Origin: Gymnogyps californianus
Taxonomy: Eukaryota; Chordata; Aves; Accipitriformes; Cathartidae
Length of the DNA: 64,000 bases
Direction: 5' to 3'
NCBI RefSeq assembly: GCF_018139145.2
Contig: NC_059500.1
Span: 21,061,437 to 21,125,436, forward strand
Made by a program: the position numbers and the translations under genes. Each line of letters begins with the position of its first letter. Position 1 is the first letter of the stretch. Under the pieces are notes generated by a model. That model was given only the letters and a program-made list of their open reading frames with translations. It had not been told where the DNA came from and did not search any database. Below, in pieces: positions 1-11,745 of the stretch.

Positions 1-3000
1 TTTCTCACAACACAAACCTTGTTGCCACACAATAAGACACGGTAATGAAGTGACGGAGCATAAGGACTCCTGTTGTCTGCAGTATATTTGCTATTAAACA
101 TATTCCAAGGTTTCTCTTGTCAGTATTGAAGACAGATGTCCTCTGTTAAAGTTTACAGCCACCATTTTTCTAATTTATGGGTGATGTTTTACCCACTGTG
201 CCCTTAGCTTCCTCAGAGGATCAGAATAAACAGACTGTCTCCTTTAAGAGCAGCACGAGAATTGAACACAGTCCAAGGTTTCACCAAGAATTCTGCAGCA
301 TACAGGTAGTCTTATTACAAAAGCTTGATTTTTCTTTATAATTGAAGTTATTCTGTTTCGTGCTGTTGTGTTTCATGCCCAGTGGGACATAATCCAGAAT
401 CTGGCAAAGCTGATGATAGATACATTCACATTTACTTCTATTTTCTCAATAAAGTCCTTTAATGTACTTGGCTTTCTCTAGAAAGTCCTTTTTTAAGGGA
501 GAGTGGGGAAAATGCACATCTCCTTTCTACCTATACAAATTCATACACATTTCTGTATCATATAGATACATACAGCTTAATTTTAATTTTAACAACTACA
601 GAAAATACCTTGGCCAACAACTCATTTTCATTCATCTTACATTAAAGAAAACATTAACTCACCTTTTCACAGAGAGAAACTAAAAAAATGTGAGAAAAAT
701 ACACACACATACACAGATTTGGAAGCCATTAATGTGCCAACTCAAAATTATACAGGTTTTTGGGATACTAGAAACATTATTACCACTGTGAACAAGCAGT
801 GCTCTTAAGGTTGCACAGTAATCCCACTACAAGGTCTGTTTGCTGCTACCTATAGCTTTAATATTCTTCAAAAAAGTGTTCTCTTCTGCTGTGGTTTTCC
901 CCCCTCATATCAGAACATCATCACTGTAAATTGTAATATTCCACAGGATCTGTTCTTTTGAGCGATACACTTTTGCTGCTGTATACATCCCCAACAGCAA
1001 TTTGCAGAAACTACGGCTATGTCTACATGAGCAAACAGAGCAGCCAAACAGCTCTGTAGGGCTGCAATTGGTGTCAAGAACCTGAGACCTACACAACATG
1101 CATTTCAGGGTTTGTTTGTATGCTTGTTTCTACTTTTTTTTCTTTTTGGGACTATTTCTCATGGGCTGTGGTTGGGGTGCATGAGGTACCCTTTCCAAGT
1201 GTATTCCGTTTTAGTTGCGTCTAAAAGAAATCCATGCTGAGCATGCTGAGACTGCTGTGTGCTATGAACCGAAGCACAGTAAGTAGGAACAACTTGGAGA
1301 TCTGGTTCAAAAGCACACTCCTGATCAAAACTAAAGCTTGTGTAGGCACATCCAATGTTTCCCCAAAGGAATAGTGAACCTGTCTTCTCTATTTGCAAGG
1401 TCATTTTAGGGAACTTTGCTGAATTGACATTAGTCATCTATTTATAAAGTCTTCCTTTGTAGATTAGGTTCCCTTTTAAGAAATAGTATTTAGCTTTTGG
1501 GAGCTTATACATTGTATAAAAGCTGCCACCATTTTTTTCTTCTTCCATGAAATACCACTTCAGGTTCTTATACTCTCTCAAAGTTTTCTTAAGTAATGGA
1601 TCTATCCAGTTCTTCTTTAAGCTTCTGCCTTAGAGCAAAACCAAGTTATTATGGAAAATGAGTTTGGAGATGTGAGCTCTTTCAGGTCTTTTCTACTCTA
1701 TGCTAAGAGATTTCCCTGCAACATGTCATACCTACTGAAATCATAGAATAAGTGGTATTTGGTCATATAATTAAAGATTGTATTGTAATACATAAGAACA
1801 AGGAAACCTTATTTATAGCAATTTTTCTTTAACATCTCAGTAGCTTACTTGCAATCTTAATGTTCATGTGATAGTACACACTTGCAGCTATACTATGAGG
1901 GATGTATATGGCTATCTTCCCATTTTCCTCCATTTTCCATACAAGCATACACCAAAACCACTTTTCTAACACAATTACTTTATTCAAGGATACCAGATAC
2001 ATTATGTTTCAGAACTCCTACACACAGTGCAGACCTGCTTTTACAATAACTCCTTTACTGTTCTTTCATGGCTAGAAGGAAAATGGCTTTGAGTCTATGA
2101 ATATGAAAACCCCTCATTGTCACCTGTATTTATAAAGATTGAAAATACTTTAAGGCATTAAAAATGCCTGGGCTAACCCTTGTTTAGGCTGGCAGTGCAA
2201 TAAGGCTGGACCTTGCACAGGACCATGGGGGGCCTGGAGGAGATCAGCCCTCAGTATCCAGTCCAGGCTGCAAAGCACATCACTCCACACAAACTGCAAG
2301 CGACCTGGGCACCTCTGCAGACTTGCATCTTAACCTGCACAAGCACTGGAGCATTTCTGAGGGGTTTTGGGTTGGCTTTGGCTGACATGTAAGGATAAAG
2401 AGGCATGTGAGGTTGGAAGCAATGAGCCTTTACTCTTCTTCCTCTGGTTGGAGATAGAGTACAAACACTGCTCCTCTTCAAAACCCAGTAGATCACATCA
2501 ACCTTGGTATGGTGAGTGTCCACATTGCCCTCGAGCATCAGCATGCACCTCATCCACCCCAGCCTTGTGGTTTTCACTGGTTGAAGACTCTAATGAGACT
2601 CATAAAAAAGTAATACGGTATCTGACATACTAATGCTTTAATTTTTTTAAAAACAACTATGACAATAAAAATCATTGGACATATTGTGAAACTATGATTC
2701 CAGAGAGAAATTAGTTTCTATAGGTATAACTCCTTTCCATTTTAAGTTTTAGTTATGGATATTAGCAGTTTATGTAACATGATAAAACCAAGTAATAGGT
2801 AAAACAGTAAGGCTAATGGAAAATGTAATCTAATAGAAGAAATATACACTCTCTTCTTAATAATTGTTTAATAATATTATAAAAAATCACAAATGAATCA
2901 CTTTTCAAATAGGACTCCTTCTTTGGAATGATTTTTCATAGTAATCAAATTCAGAATCACACTATGGTATTACAAGGAAGAAAATACCCACTGTATTTCT

Positions 3001-6000
3001 AGTGAATACGATGAGGTACTCCTGCAGGAAAAAGACTGAAGGCATTTTTCTCCTCTCTAAGAAATTATTAGTACCAGCCATTCTTTCATAAGGAAGCAGT
3101 CAAGGTACCTATTAAAATCATGCTATAAACCTCTGTTAAACCTAGAAAAGATCTTTTGTACCCCAAATCTGGTCAATTTTCCTAAGTACATTAATAGGCT
3201 CAACGAAAAAGGACTCTTCCCCCCAATTTGTCCTTATACAAACTACATTTTTTACAAACTTAGTAACCCAATTTTAGTTCTTTGCCAAATGTTTCTCTCC
3301 TGTCAGTCAGCAAGATATTTTTAAATCTTGAGTACATGAATATACCCAAAGTCTTTTTTTCCATTGGAAATGAGAAAATGAAAATACTTGTAAATGTCCC
3401 ATTTGAATTACTTTGGCATGAATAACAGCTGCTAAGACTTTGCCATTACAGCAAAACACTCAGGCACTGTGATAATAAGTTTTTTAAAAAAAAGGAAGAA
3501 AAACAAAGGAAAAAATATCTCTAGCCTTTTTCTGAGAGTGAGTGAGCACTGAGAAAAGTGAAAGCGCTTACCTCCCTATGCAGCTCAGAAGACCACATTA
3601 AGATATAAGGGTAGCTACCTCTGCAGCACGCACATCACAGGACAAATACAAATATGCAAATAGTTGCTCCCAGTCAAAAATCTGCATGAGATTCAGTGAA
3701 TGAAGTTTCTTCACATAAAACACTGTCAAAAAATTCCAAACAGCAAATAAGGAAAAAACTCATTTGCAAATAATTTGTGAATACAATCAGAGTCTAAATA
3801 CATCAAATAAACTGTTGTGAAAATGGCTTGCTTGGGAGTGTAATTTAAACCTTTACTACATTAGCAGTATTCAAACTATGGCAGCTTTATATGCAGTGAT
3901 TTTGTTTACAAAGCATTTCTACTTGCACGCTCACTAAAACAGAATAAGAAATGCATGTTCCCTTCACATTGGTGGTAATTTCCCTTCATTTACTTCTTCC
4001 TTTTCCCATCTTCCAGTGAATTCAGAGATGGCTGAGGTGGGATGTTCCCACCACATGCACACATTTTGCTAGCTTGAACTGAGGCCACTCCAAAAGCATT
4101 TTTCTCTCCAGTTAGTGCAAAGAATTCTAAGCTACCTAACTGCTTTAGAAAACCTTCAAGAAAAGATAAAAGTTCAGGACTGTCTTCAGAAAAGCTGCAG
4201 ATATGCTTAGACAAGATTTTTGCAATGCTTAAAATTGCCACAGGCTCAATATTTTTGTTTTTAAAATTATTATTAAAGTACTTTAACAGTAGTTAACATA
4301 CAGGTTTGCTTCTTGTTTTCTAGGAATACTAGGGCTCATATTTTTGGAGAAAAACTGTACCTACATCTATCCTCATCTCATGCTTGCAGACAGATTTTCT
4401 TCCAACAGCTATGTTTTGAATATATGGAATATACATTTGAAAATATTTTGAATATAGCTTTCCAGTCTATATTTTGAACAAAGATTACTAGCTCTTTTTT
4501 TCATATTTTACTAGAGACATTTCTAGCTGAGATTTATCAGCTCTAGCCAATGCTCCCTGATGAGAGACACCTTTCCAGGGTACAGTTATAGCTCTGTAAA
4601 AGAACATAGCTGGCAAGATGATCTTTGTTCTGCTATTTCTATCACTATTTTAACCAGAAGAATTTCAATTTATTAAGAAATACTTAGCCAAGTCCTTCTG
4701 TAGCTAATACTTTGCATATCGCAAATAGCAAATGCTGTCAGAAGAATTTTGGCATAAACAGGTGCAAAAGTGCTGAACTGTCAACTTGAAGCCTGAGAAA
4801 AGCTATGATCTAGCAACGGCTTATTTTTGTAGTGCTGACCGCATGCAATTGGTGGTTAATAGAGAAGTTTGTATGTGCTTAAAGAAAAAAAAGAAGCTCA
4901 GTAGAAAAAGCAAAAAATGCATTTTAGATTGGAAATGTTTGGACTTTTTTTTTTCTAGAAGATAATTTTTATACTTTTTTGATACATTCTATAAAATAAC
5001 AAAACCAATAACACCTTCAGCTCCTCTAGAAATGCAACCATGCAGCCTCTCAATGCATTTATAAATGGGCTGCTGGGTTAGAAAAATTATTACAGTACAT
5101 GACGATCTGTTCAAATGCTACCTGGATTACGCTGTACTGCTGAAACTGCTGCCTAAACAGGAAAGAGAGGAAAATAGCCATCCCGGGCCCACGGTGAGCT
5201 GCCCAGGAGAGAAGAGATGATGTCCCCACCAGCAGTGCGCACCCGCTGGTGCTGCCCCTGTGGTAGCCCAGGGCCATAGGGAGCCACTGGCTCTCCAACT
5301 CCTTTTCCCTCAGGGACCTTGTGTTTGCACACACAAAGTGTGTGGTTATCACCACAGTCCTGCAGCTGCATCTTCTCTCTGGTAGTTTTTTTAATTGAGT
5401 GTATTTTCCATGCTTCTGTAGGACAGGGTTTGGTGGAGAGCAGCCTCCGATGGACCGGGGAGTCACCGGTCTAGGGGGTTCACACTGCAGAGGGGCCAGG
5501 CTCTTCTTTGCATCTGCCCCCTTCACCCATCTCCCCGGTCACCTCTCCACATACCCACAGCTCACCCCTGCAGGTGCTGCCAGACCACCTTCCACACCTA
5601 TATTTAGCTCTATGGGGTAATATTACTATTTCAAGCTTTACATACATGCTTCTGTCAGACTAGAAGGCCTATATCTGTAATCAGCACATCAGAAATTTCT
5701 TTCCTGCTGCAAAAATACCTCAAATGAACCAGAGAAACACAACAAAATAAACTCCATACTTATGAAACGTTGCCTAGAAGCACCAGAGTGACCAGCTAGT
5801 GCCACAGCAGAACAATACTGAGCATGCAGAACACAGGACGTTTCAGGTGAAATCAAGCAGTAATGATAAAGGAGTCTATACTTAACAATTAATTTCCTGC
5901 AGATTTGTTCCCTGTTGCAAATTTTAGATCTCATATGGATTTTAAGTCTCCCTTTATCAGTCATATAAGGCTGGAAGAAGAAACTGTGAAAAGTTGCACC

Positions 6001-7029
6001 AGAGTACAGGGCTTTGACAGCAGCATCATGCATGGAACTAATCTGATCACCGCTCATAAAAGGTGTATCATGAATTCAGTACATCCTTACACTTCCAACA
6101 GTGCTGTTTTCTGCTACTCAGTGTTGGTTTGTTACCTTCTCTGTTCCTACCCTTATTTCACTTTCTTTCTGAGCAAGTAGTCGATTCTCGCTGCTTGGCA
6201 ATCCTGCTCTTGTGCTGTTCTTTGTTGCTTTATTTCCAAGCCTGCTTGCGTGCAAACTATGGTAGATCACTCTCACCAGCTTGTGATTAGAGTCAAGAGC
6301 TGTTACTGGAACCAGGGACTCCAGGTTTTCTGGAAACTCTGACTTGTTGTTGGCAACATAACCCAAACAAGTGTTTAAACCTGAGCACAACCTTCGGCCT
6401 TGTAATGGGTTAAAAACATCAGAAATTGGTTTTGAGACAAAGTAATAATCCTGGCCATAAAGACCAAGGAGGACCAAGCATATCCTCACGTTTCAGCTGT
6501 GTAATTTATTACTGTTAAGATGGACCTTCAGTCTTGGACAAGAGAAAAAAATCAATATTAATCCACTCATACTTGTAATGGAAGGATGTGGTCACATAAA
6601 GTATCACTGGATAGTGCAGGACTGCAGCCTGAGTTTGAAGACAGATGCTACAGGTTTGCTATGGAAACAATAGACCATAACAACGTATCTGATATGGAAA
6701 AATCAATCACACTGCTACTAGCTGGAAACTGCTACACTTTGAGGAAAGAATATAAAGTACTTCAAGCAGTTGTTAAAGAGAAGAGGTTTCATAATTATTT
6801 AATCACTTTAGAGGTCAAACCAATTAAAATATCATTTGTCAGTATTTTCTCTGAGATTTGTTTTCAGAAGAGGGGAAGAGAAGGATAATGTTTTCTCAGT
6901 GTTCATTGTCTTGACTTAAATGGTGACATACAGAGATAATAACAAACACCACTGCCAGCCCAGATGCACTATGTTTTTTCAGCTAGAAACTATGTAGGGT
7001 TTTTATTCGGAAACTAGAAAAGGCTTTTC

Positions 7030-7048
7030 AAAAAAAAAAAAAAAAAAA
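7030..7048. repeat. A homopolymer (19)
   Basis: An uninterrupted run of 19 adenines. No retroposed sequence is recognisable immediately upstream, so there is no basis for calling it the tail of a processed pseudogene. Confidence 0.9.
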
Positions 7049-7823
7049 GGAGAAGAAAATCTTCATGCTGTTTCCTACAACACATCAACAGCTCTCTGTT
7101 CTCTGGGCTGAGAGGGGGTTCTCTCTGAGAACATGTGTTGCCAAATAACAGACAGTAGCTATGAAGTCTTATGGGTTCCAGTGTACAATGGATGCTGATA
7201 TCTGCAGTCTCTCTAGCTGCACTAGGCTTATTTGTTGCCAAAGCTCCTATTGTTTAACATCAATTGCCATTTCTTCTAAAAATAAAAAATAAACAAACAG
7301 TCCTTGTTACATGGCTGTGTAACCCAGCCGTTTTAATCACGGCAAGCCAAGTGTGAGTGACAACATTTACCTTGGAAGACCTCTTCTGAGGGGGTGAAAA
7401 TTCCTTCAAAAAGAGCAAGCAAATTACACTGCATTTAAAAGCACACTTAATCAACTGTGTGAGATAAACAACAGATCTTAGTCCATTTCCTAGCTTTCCA
7501 GACCATAGTACAGATAATAGTAATACTAATAGTGTTGGCATTAATAATCAACTTGATGAAAGTTGGCAGTGACACTGTTTAAGTAGGATGATTTGCAGAG
7601 AGTTCTTCTATAATAGTACTGAGGCTGAATTATAAATTATGAAAAGTTAACAACAGCTGCCTTATACTGGTCCTGGGAATGGGCTTAAGATGTCTGAGGA
7701 TGGCTCAGCTCCTGTTTTCACTAACACAAAAAATTGTAATTCTCAAAATCCACAGCTGCTTTTGAATATATTTTGATACAAAACAGTGGTTTTGCACAGC
7801 ATAAGAACTTTTTCTGTGAAAGT

Positions 7824-7839
7824 GTTTGCATATGCAAAC
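7824..7839. promoter_or_regulatory. 16-bp octamer-like palindrome (possible POU site)
   Basis: The sequence GTTTGCATATGCAAAC is a perfect 16-base inverted repeat. It contains the POU half-octamer ATGCAAA on both strands sharing a central CATATG. Palindromic octamer elements of this kind can bind POU-domain dimers; that is family knowledge, and binding here is inference. Nothing else nearby identifies a promoter. Confidence 0.25.
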
Positions 7840-9479
7840 CTGGTAAATAGCAAATGCATGAATGTACAAAGTTGCCATTCTTTCTGACTGCGGAAAATAG
7901 AGTACATCACACTGTTAATGATTATACACCCAAAAGCAACCTGAAAAATAAATTATCTGTGGTTTATCACTATCTATTAATTGTGTTCTTTCCACTTTTT
8001 TTCAGTCAACCAACCAGAGAGGAGGACATTGCCAGCTAACCTAATGTGAGCAACCCAACAGAAACCATGAGTAGCTAGTCAAAGCAAACAGATCACAGAT
8101 CTTCCTCATTATCCAGTGCATGTCTGCAGCCTGCCAGGGGAACTTAAGGTTTAAATTTTTTGTGAGTGGCATGATATTTTAAAAAGGAGCATGAAAGATA
8201 AAATACTTAAGGACCAACCCTTTAATGTTTTCACTACATATCTCATCAAATGCAAAAAAAAGTTATAATTTCTGCATAAGTACATGAAACATTCAAACAT
8301 GTTACATATATATGCACGTCTCATTGTATATATGTACATATATTCTTCCGTGAGCACTGGGTTTTTCCCCAGCAAGCTCACTGACATTTTTCCCACTCTC
8401 ACTTGTCTCAAACCTTTTCACTGGCTCTGCGACTGTTTGAGCTCAGACTGGATTTTTTTTTGGAATTAATGTGCACTCCTGGTGAAGTGCACTGTGCAAA
8501 CATTGGAAACAATTAGTGCAAATAAACAACAATCAATCTCCAGTCCTCAGAAGCATGTATTGCGTTATTTTTATGACAAGGGCTGAAAGAAAAATAGGAT
8601 GCAGTATAGAGGCCAACTCTGTACTCTGAAAAAGATGTCATTGCCACTGTAGTCAATGGGAGCTGTGCATGCTTTTCCAAGGACAGAGTCTGTATACTCA
8701 AGTAGCTAACGCATCTGAAGGACTGAGGCTGATAGTCTTTCAAGTGGAATAGGATAACCACACTTTCTTTGAATAAATCAGTTAACCAAATGAACATCAT
8801 CATTTAGGCCCCGACTCTGAAGAGGAAAATAGGAACAGTACTTCCCTTTGAAATAATGACAATTTTTTTCCATGGCTTTAAGAAGCAAGAAGGCAAACGT
8901 TGGGCATTTCTCTATAAAGCTGTTCAAATATTATTGAATTATGCTTTTTATTATTTCGAGTCAACTGTGCGGCAGAAATATTTAAAAATAAACATGGATT
9001 TTCTTGAGCTGTTGTAAAGAATGGTCCTCCACCTTTTGGCATTAGTTGAATTTGGATCAGGCACTGAAACACATAAAGGTGTCAGCTTTTTATTTATTTA
9101 TTACATTTCTTTTTTTACTTATTTATATTTGCTTGCTAGGCAGGTTTTTCCTCAAGCTCTTACAAGCTTTATTTATTATTCATTTTCATCCCAGGAAGAG
9201 AAACTTGAAATATTTATCCACAGGATATTATTTTTTAAAAATACTTTCCACAAGTGCCAGATATGCTAAATGGCTAAATTCTTTCTCAAACAGCCAACAT
9301 GATTATCTTCTCTGAAATCTCACTTTAAAAAAAGGTTAATAATTAAAACGTTTTACTCTAAGCCAGGCAAAGAGTTAACAGGATGAAATGGTTACTTGGA
9401 GAGAAACTGTGGACTGAACTTCTTTCATTTCAATAGGCTTTTGCTTTAATTTTGTTGAGTTTTATTCTAGGTCTAACAA

Positions 9480-10100
9480 AATTAATCATTTCTGGGAAAT
9501 GCTAACCACAATGACAGACCTCGCTATGCTGAATGTTTTACAAGGAAGCTGTTTCGAGCCATAAGCTGCCACCACGAGCAAACAACTGACGGCCAGCAGT
9601 GTTTTTGTTAGACTCTGACAAGGGAATCAATAAAAAGACACGGAAAAAGTTCAATCAGAACAGACACCACTAATATGAATGGCCTTTTGGGACCCATGGA
9701 AGCGTGGAACTGCTTTTCCATGTTAATTTCTCCTCGCTACCCTTGGGGTTATCACCTTCTTTGGCCCCTGTTAATTAAAAACTGCCTCCTGTTAAAGTTC
9801 CTTGGCAGGCATTCGCCTTGTGTCAACCCATTTTGTTGGCTGCCGAGAGAGGAAATGAAGGGAAGGAGAGTTCAGAAACTGCCATGTGAAACGCTGCCAA
9901 AATCCTTCCTCACAACCGCCACTTGACACAAACATACAGATTTCTCTCTCCATCCCTTCAGATACTGAGACAAACTTACACATGACATGCAATAGGCAGA
10001 TTTTAAATATTCATTATACAACTGTCTCTTTTTATGACGATATGGTTATAGAAGTAGCCCTGATTACGGCTGTGCGAATAATTGATTTTTCAGATGGGCA
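9480..10100. promoter_or_regulatory. candidate conserved non-coding element
   Basis: About 620 bases without any recognised repeat, holding roughly a dozen CpGs although the surroundings are strongly CpG-depleted. It contains a TTAATTAA core at 9771-9778 and a GACGATATGG-type segment near 10037. The open frames across it are short and mutually overlapping on both strands, arguing against an exon. CpG retention with homeodomain-type cores is typical of vertebrate CNEs, but conservation cannot be tested from one sequence. It could equally be a chance CpG-rich patch. Confidence 0.3.
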
Positions 10101-10337
10101 GACAAACAGGGGAAAAAAAAAGAGAATATGCATTTGATACATTCAAATAAAGCTCATGTACTATTTTTTCTTTGTTTTCTGTCTTGCAAAAGTGAAAGCT
10201 ACTCCTCTGCTCCCCCTCCTCCCAGACTGCTTCATGCTCATGTTTCATTTTACCCACAGGGAAACATTTCATTTCTGGCCAGTTCATAAGAAAAGCCAGA
10301 ACAATGAAATGACAGAGTTTCCAAGAATGAGAGGGAG

Positions 10338-10430
10338 CAGTAGTAGCTCTGTTTTACTTAATAGTTCAGTGACTAGAGCATTTGTCCTGGATGGGTTCAA
10401 TCCCACCTCTGTCTGAAGGCATTTAGATCC
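10338..10430 (+). repeat. decayed tRNA-like SINE fragment
   Basis: Two pol III promoter-like boxes are visible in order. An A-box-like TAGTTCAGTG lies at 10362-10371 and a B box GGTTCAATCCC at 10394-10404, which fits the RGTTCRANYCC consensus at every position. Their spacing, about 22 bases, is shorter than in an intact tRNA, so the head appears to have lost bases. No cloverleaf can be folded, so it is not a tRNA gene. The sequence TAGAGCA between the boxes is typical of old amniote tRNA-derived SINE heads. The exact family is not identified. Confidence 0.4.
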
Positions 10431-10439
10431 CTCTGTCCC

Positions 10440-11150
10440 AAGAGACCACAAAGGTATTCAAAGGGGAGAAGGCTTTCAGGCCATAGTGTAGCTGTTCTCT
10501 CCTTGTGTATAAATAATTAAATACTCCTTAGACTGAGGATCCAGCCACCAGTGCTGAGATTCATTTCCTCTTTCCAGCTCAGTGACTATTTATTTAATAC
10601 AAAGGTGGAAGCTCTCCAACCAAAGGGACCGAGGGACCCCTACCCAGAATACTCTGTAACACCACAGTTCAGGTACACATGCAAGGAAAGGGAGTGGTAA
10701 ACTCAGATTGAGCTTCGAGGCAGAGAGGGGTGAAAACTCCACTCTTGCGGCTTCCAAGGCTCCACTAGACGAGGCCACGGCTGACTTGACCTATTCTGGG
10801 CCACAGCCCAGCTCTGAACAGCAGGCTGGGAAAGACGACCTCCAGAGGTCCCTAGGATCCCTAGACCCCTACAAGTCTCATGTATCCCTAAACCTCATTG
10901 GAAATGCCAGGCTGACCAAGAGTTTTGCAAGATTTCTCTGCTGTTATTTATCTCCTAATTTCATCTTAAACATTTTCTCTACAACTTTACCGGGCTATTT
11001 TGCCACCTTTCTGGGTTAAGAATTCAGTGAGTCTAAATCCTCCTTTTCCAAGACAAAGCAGCTCATCATTTTTGCTGAATTAATATTTAGCATATAGCTA
11101 TCCTTTAAAGGTTTAACACATGATATTCTTGGTATCCATAAGACAAACAT
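10440..11150. other. gene-free stretch before LTR 1
   Basis: A GC-richer patch at about 10590-10900 carries overlapping chance frames on both strands, up to 103 codons on the plus strand at 10708-11019. None shows a domain. No recognised repeat. Confidence 0.5.
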
Positions 11151-11155
11151 AATAG

Positions 11156-11740
11156 TGTGCTGGTTTTGGCTTAATTTTCTTCATAGTAGCTGGTATGGGA
11201 CTATGTTTTGGATTTGTGCTGAAAACAGTGTTGATAACACAGGGATGTTTTAGTTATTGCTGAGCAGTGCTTATACAGAGTCAAGGCCTTTTCTGCTCCT
11301 CACACCACCTCACCAGTGAGGAGGCTGGGGGTGCACAAAAAAGTCAGGAGGGGACACAGCTGGGACAGCTGACCCCAACTGACCACAGGGATATTCCATA
11401 CCATATGACATCATGCTCAACATATAAAGCTGGGGGAAGAAGAAGGAAGTGGGGGACATTCAGAGTTATGGCGTTTGTCTTCCCAAGTAACCGTTACACG
11501 TGATGGAGCCCTGCTTTCCTGGAGATGGCTGAACACCTGCCTGCCGATGGGAGTAGTGAATGAATTCCTTGTTTTGCTTTGCTTGCGTGCACGGTTTTTG
11601 CTTTACTTATTAAACTGTCTTTATCTCAACCCACAAGCTTTATCGCTTTTAACCTTCCAATTCTCTCCCCATCCCACCGGAGGGGGAGTGAGCAAGTGGT
11701 TGTGTGGTGCTTAGTTGCCGGCTGGGGTTAAACCATGACA
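11156..11740 (+). mobile_element. solo LTR 1, avian ERV
   Basis: A 585-bp LTR begins TGTGCTGG and ends CATGACA, flanked by an exact 5-bp duplication AATAG at 11151-11155 and 11741-11745. A TATA box (TATAAA) lies at 11423-11428 and a polyadenylation-type ATTAAA at 11609-11614, giving plus-strand orientation and a U3-R-U5 order. The neighbouring sequence has no gag, pol, env, primer-binding site or polypurine tract, so recombination has left a solo LTR. LTR 2 at 21545-22132 is a close relative in inverted orientation; aligned by eye, long segments match with scattered differences. Class II versus class III assignment is uncertain. Confidence 0.9.
11423..11428 (+). promoter_or_regulatory. LTR 1 TATA box
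   Basis: TATAAA, 267 bases into the LTR, in a segment almost unchanged in LTR 2. It would set the former U3/R boundary some 25-30 bases downstream. Confidence 0.6.
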
Positions 11741-11745
11741 AATAG

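Larger units (their letters stand above)
1..9470. other. gene-free AT-rich stretch
   Basis: No gene is supported here. All open frames are short, lack recognisable domains and have no codon signature. No CR1 or LTR is evident. A somewhat GC-richer patch at about 2170-2570 and another at about 5180-5600 yield longer chance frames on both strands, the longest being 155 codons on the minus strand at 5059-5526, whose translation resembles no family I know. A 19-base A run lies at 7030-7048. A perfect 16-bp palindrome lies at 7824-7839. At 8640-8700 there is a stretch resembling an old amniote interspersed repeat. Otherwise this looks like ordinary intergenic or intronic DNA. Confidence 0.6.

Noticed and set aside
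1735..1760. CR1 tail-like phrase AATCATAGAATAAG
   Set aside because: The expected adjoining CR1 sequence is absent, so it is probably chance.
5059..5526. 155-codon minus-strand frame
   Set aside because: It lies in a GC-richer patch where other frames overlap on both strands. No domain, signal peptide or splice context is visible.
7030..7048. Poly-A tail of a processed pseudogene
   Set aside because: No gene-like sequence lies upstream and no flanking duplication was found.
10362..10404. A functional tRNA gene
   Set aside because: A and B boxes are too close and no acceptor or anticodon stem pairs; it fits a SINE remnant.
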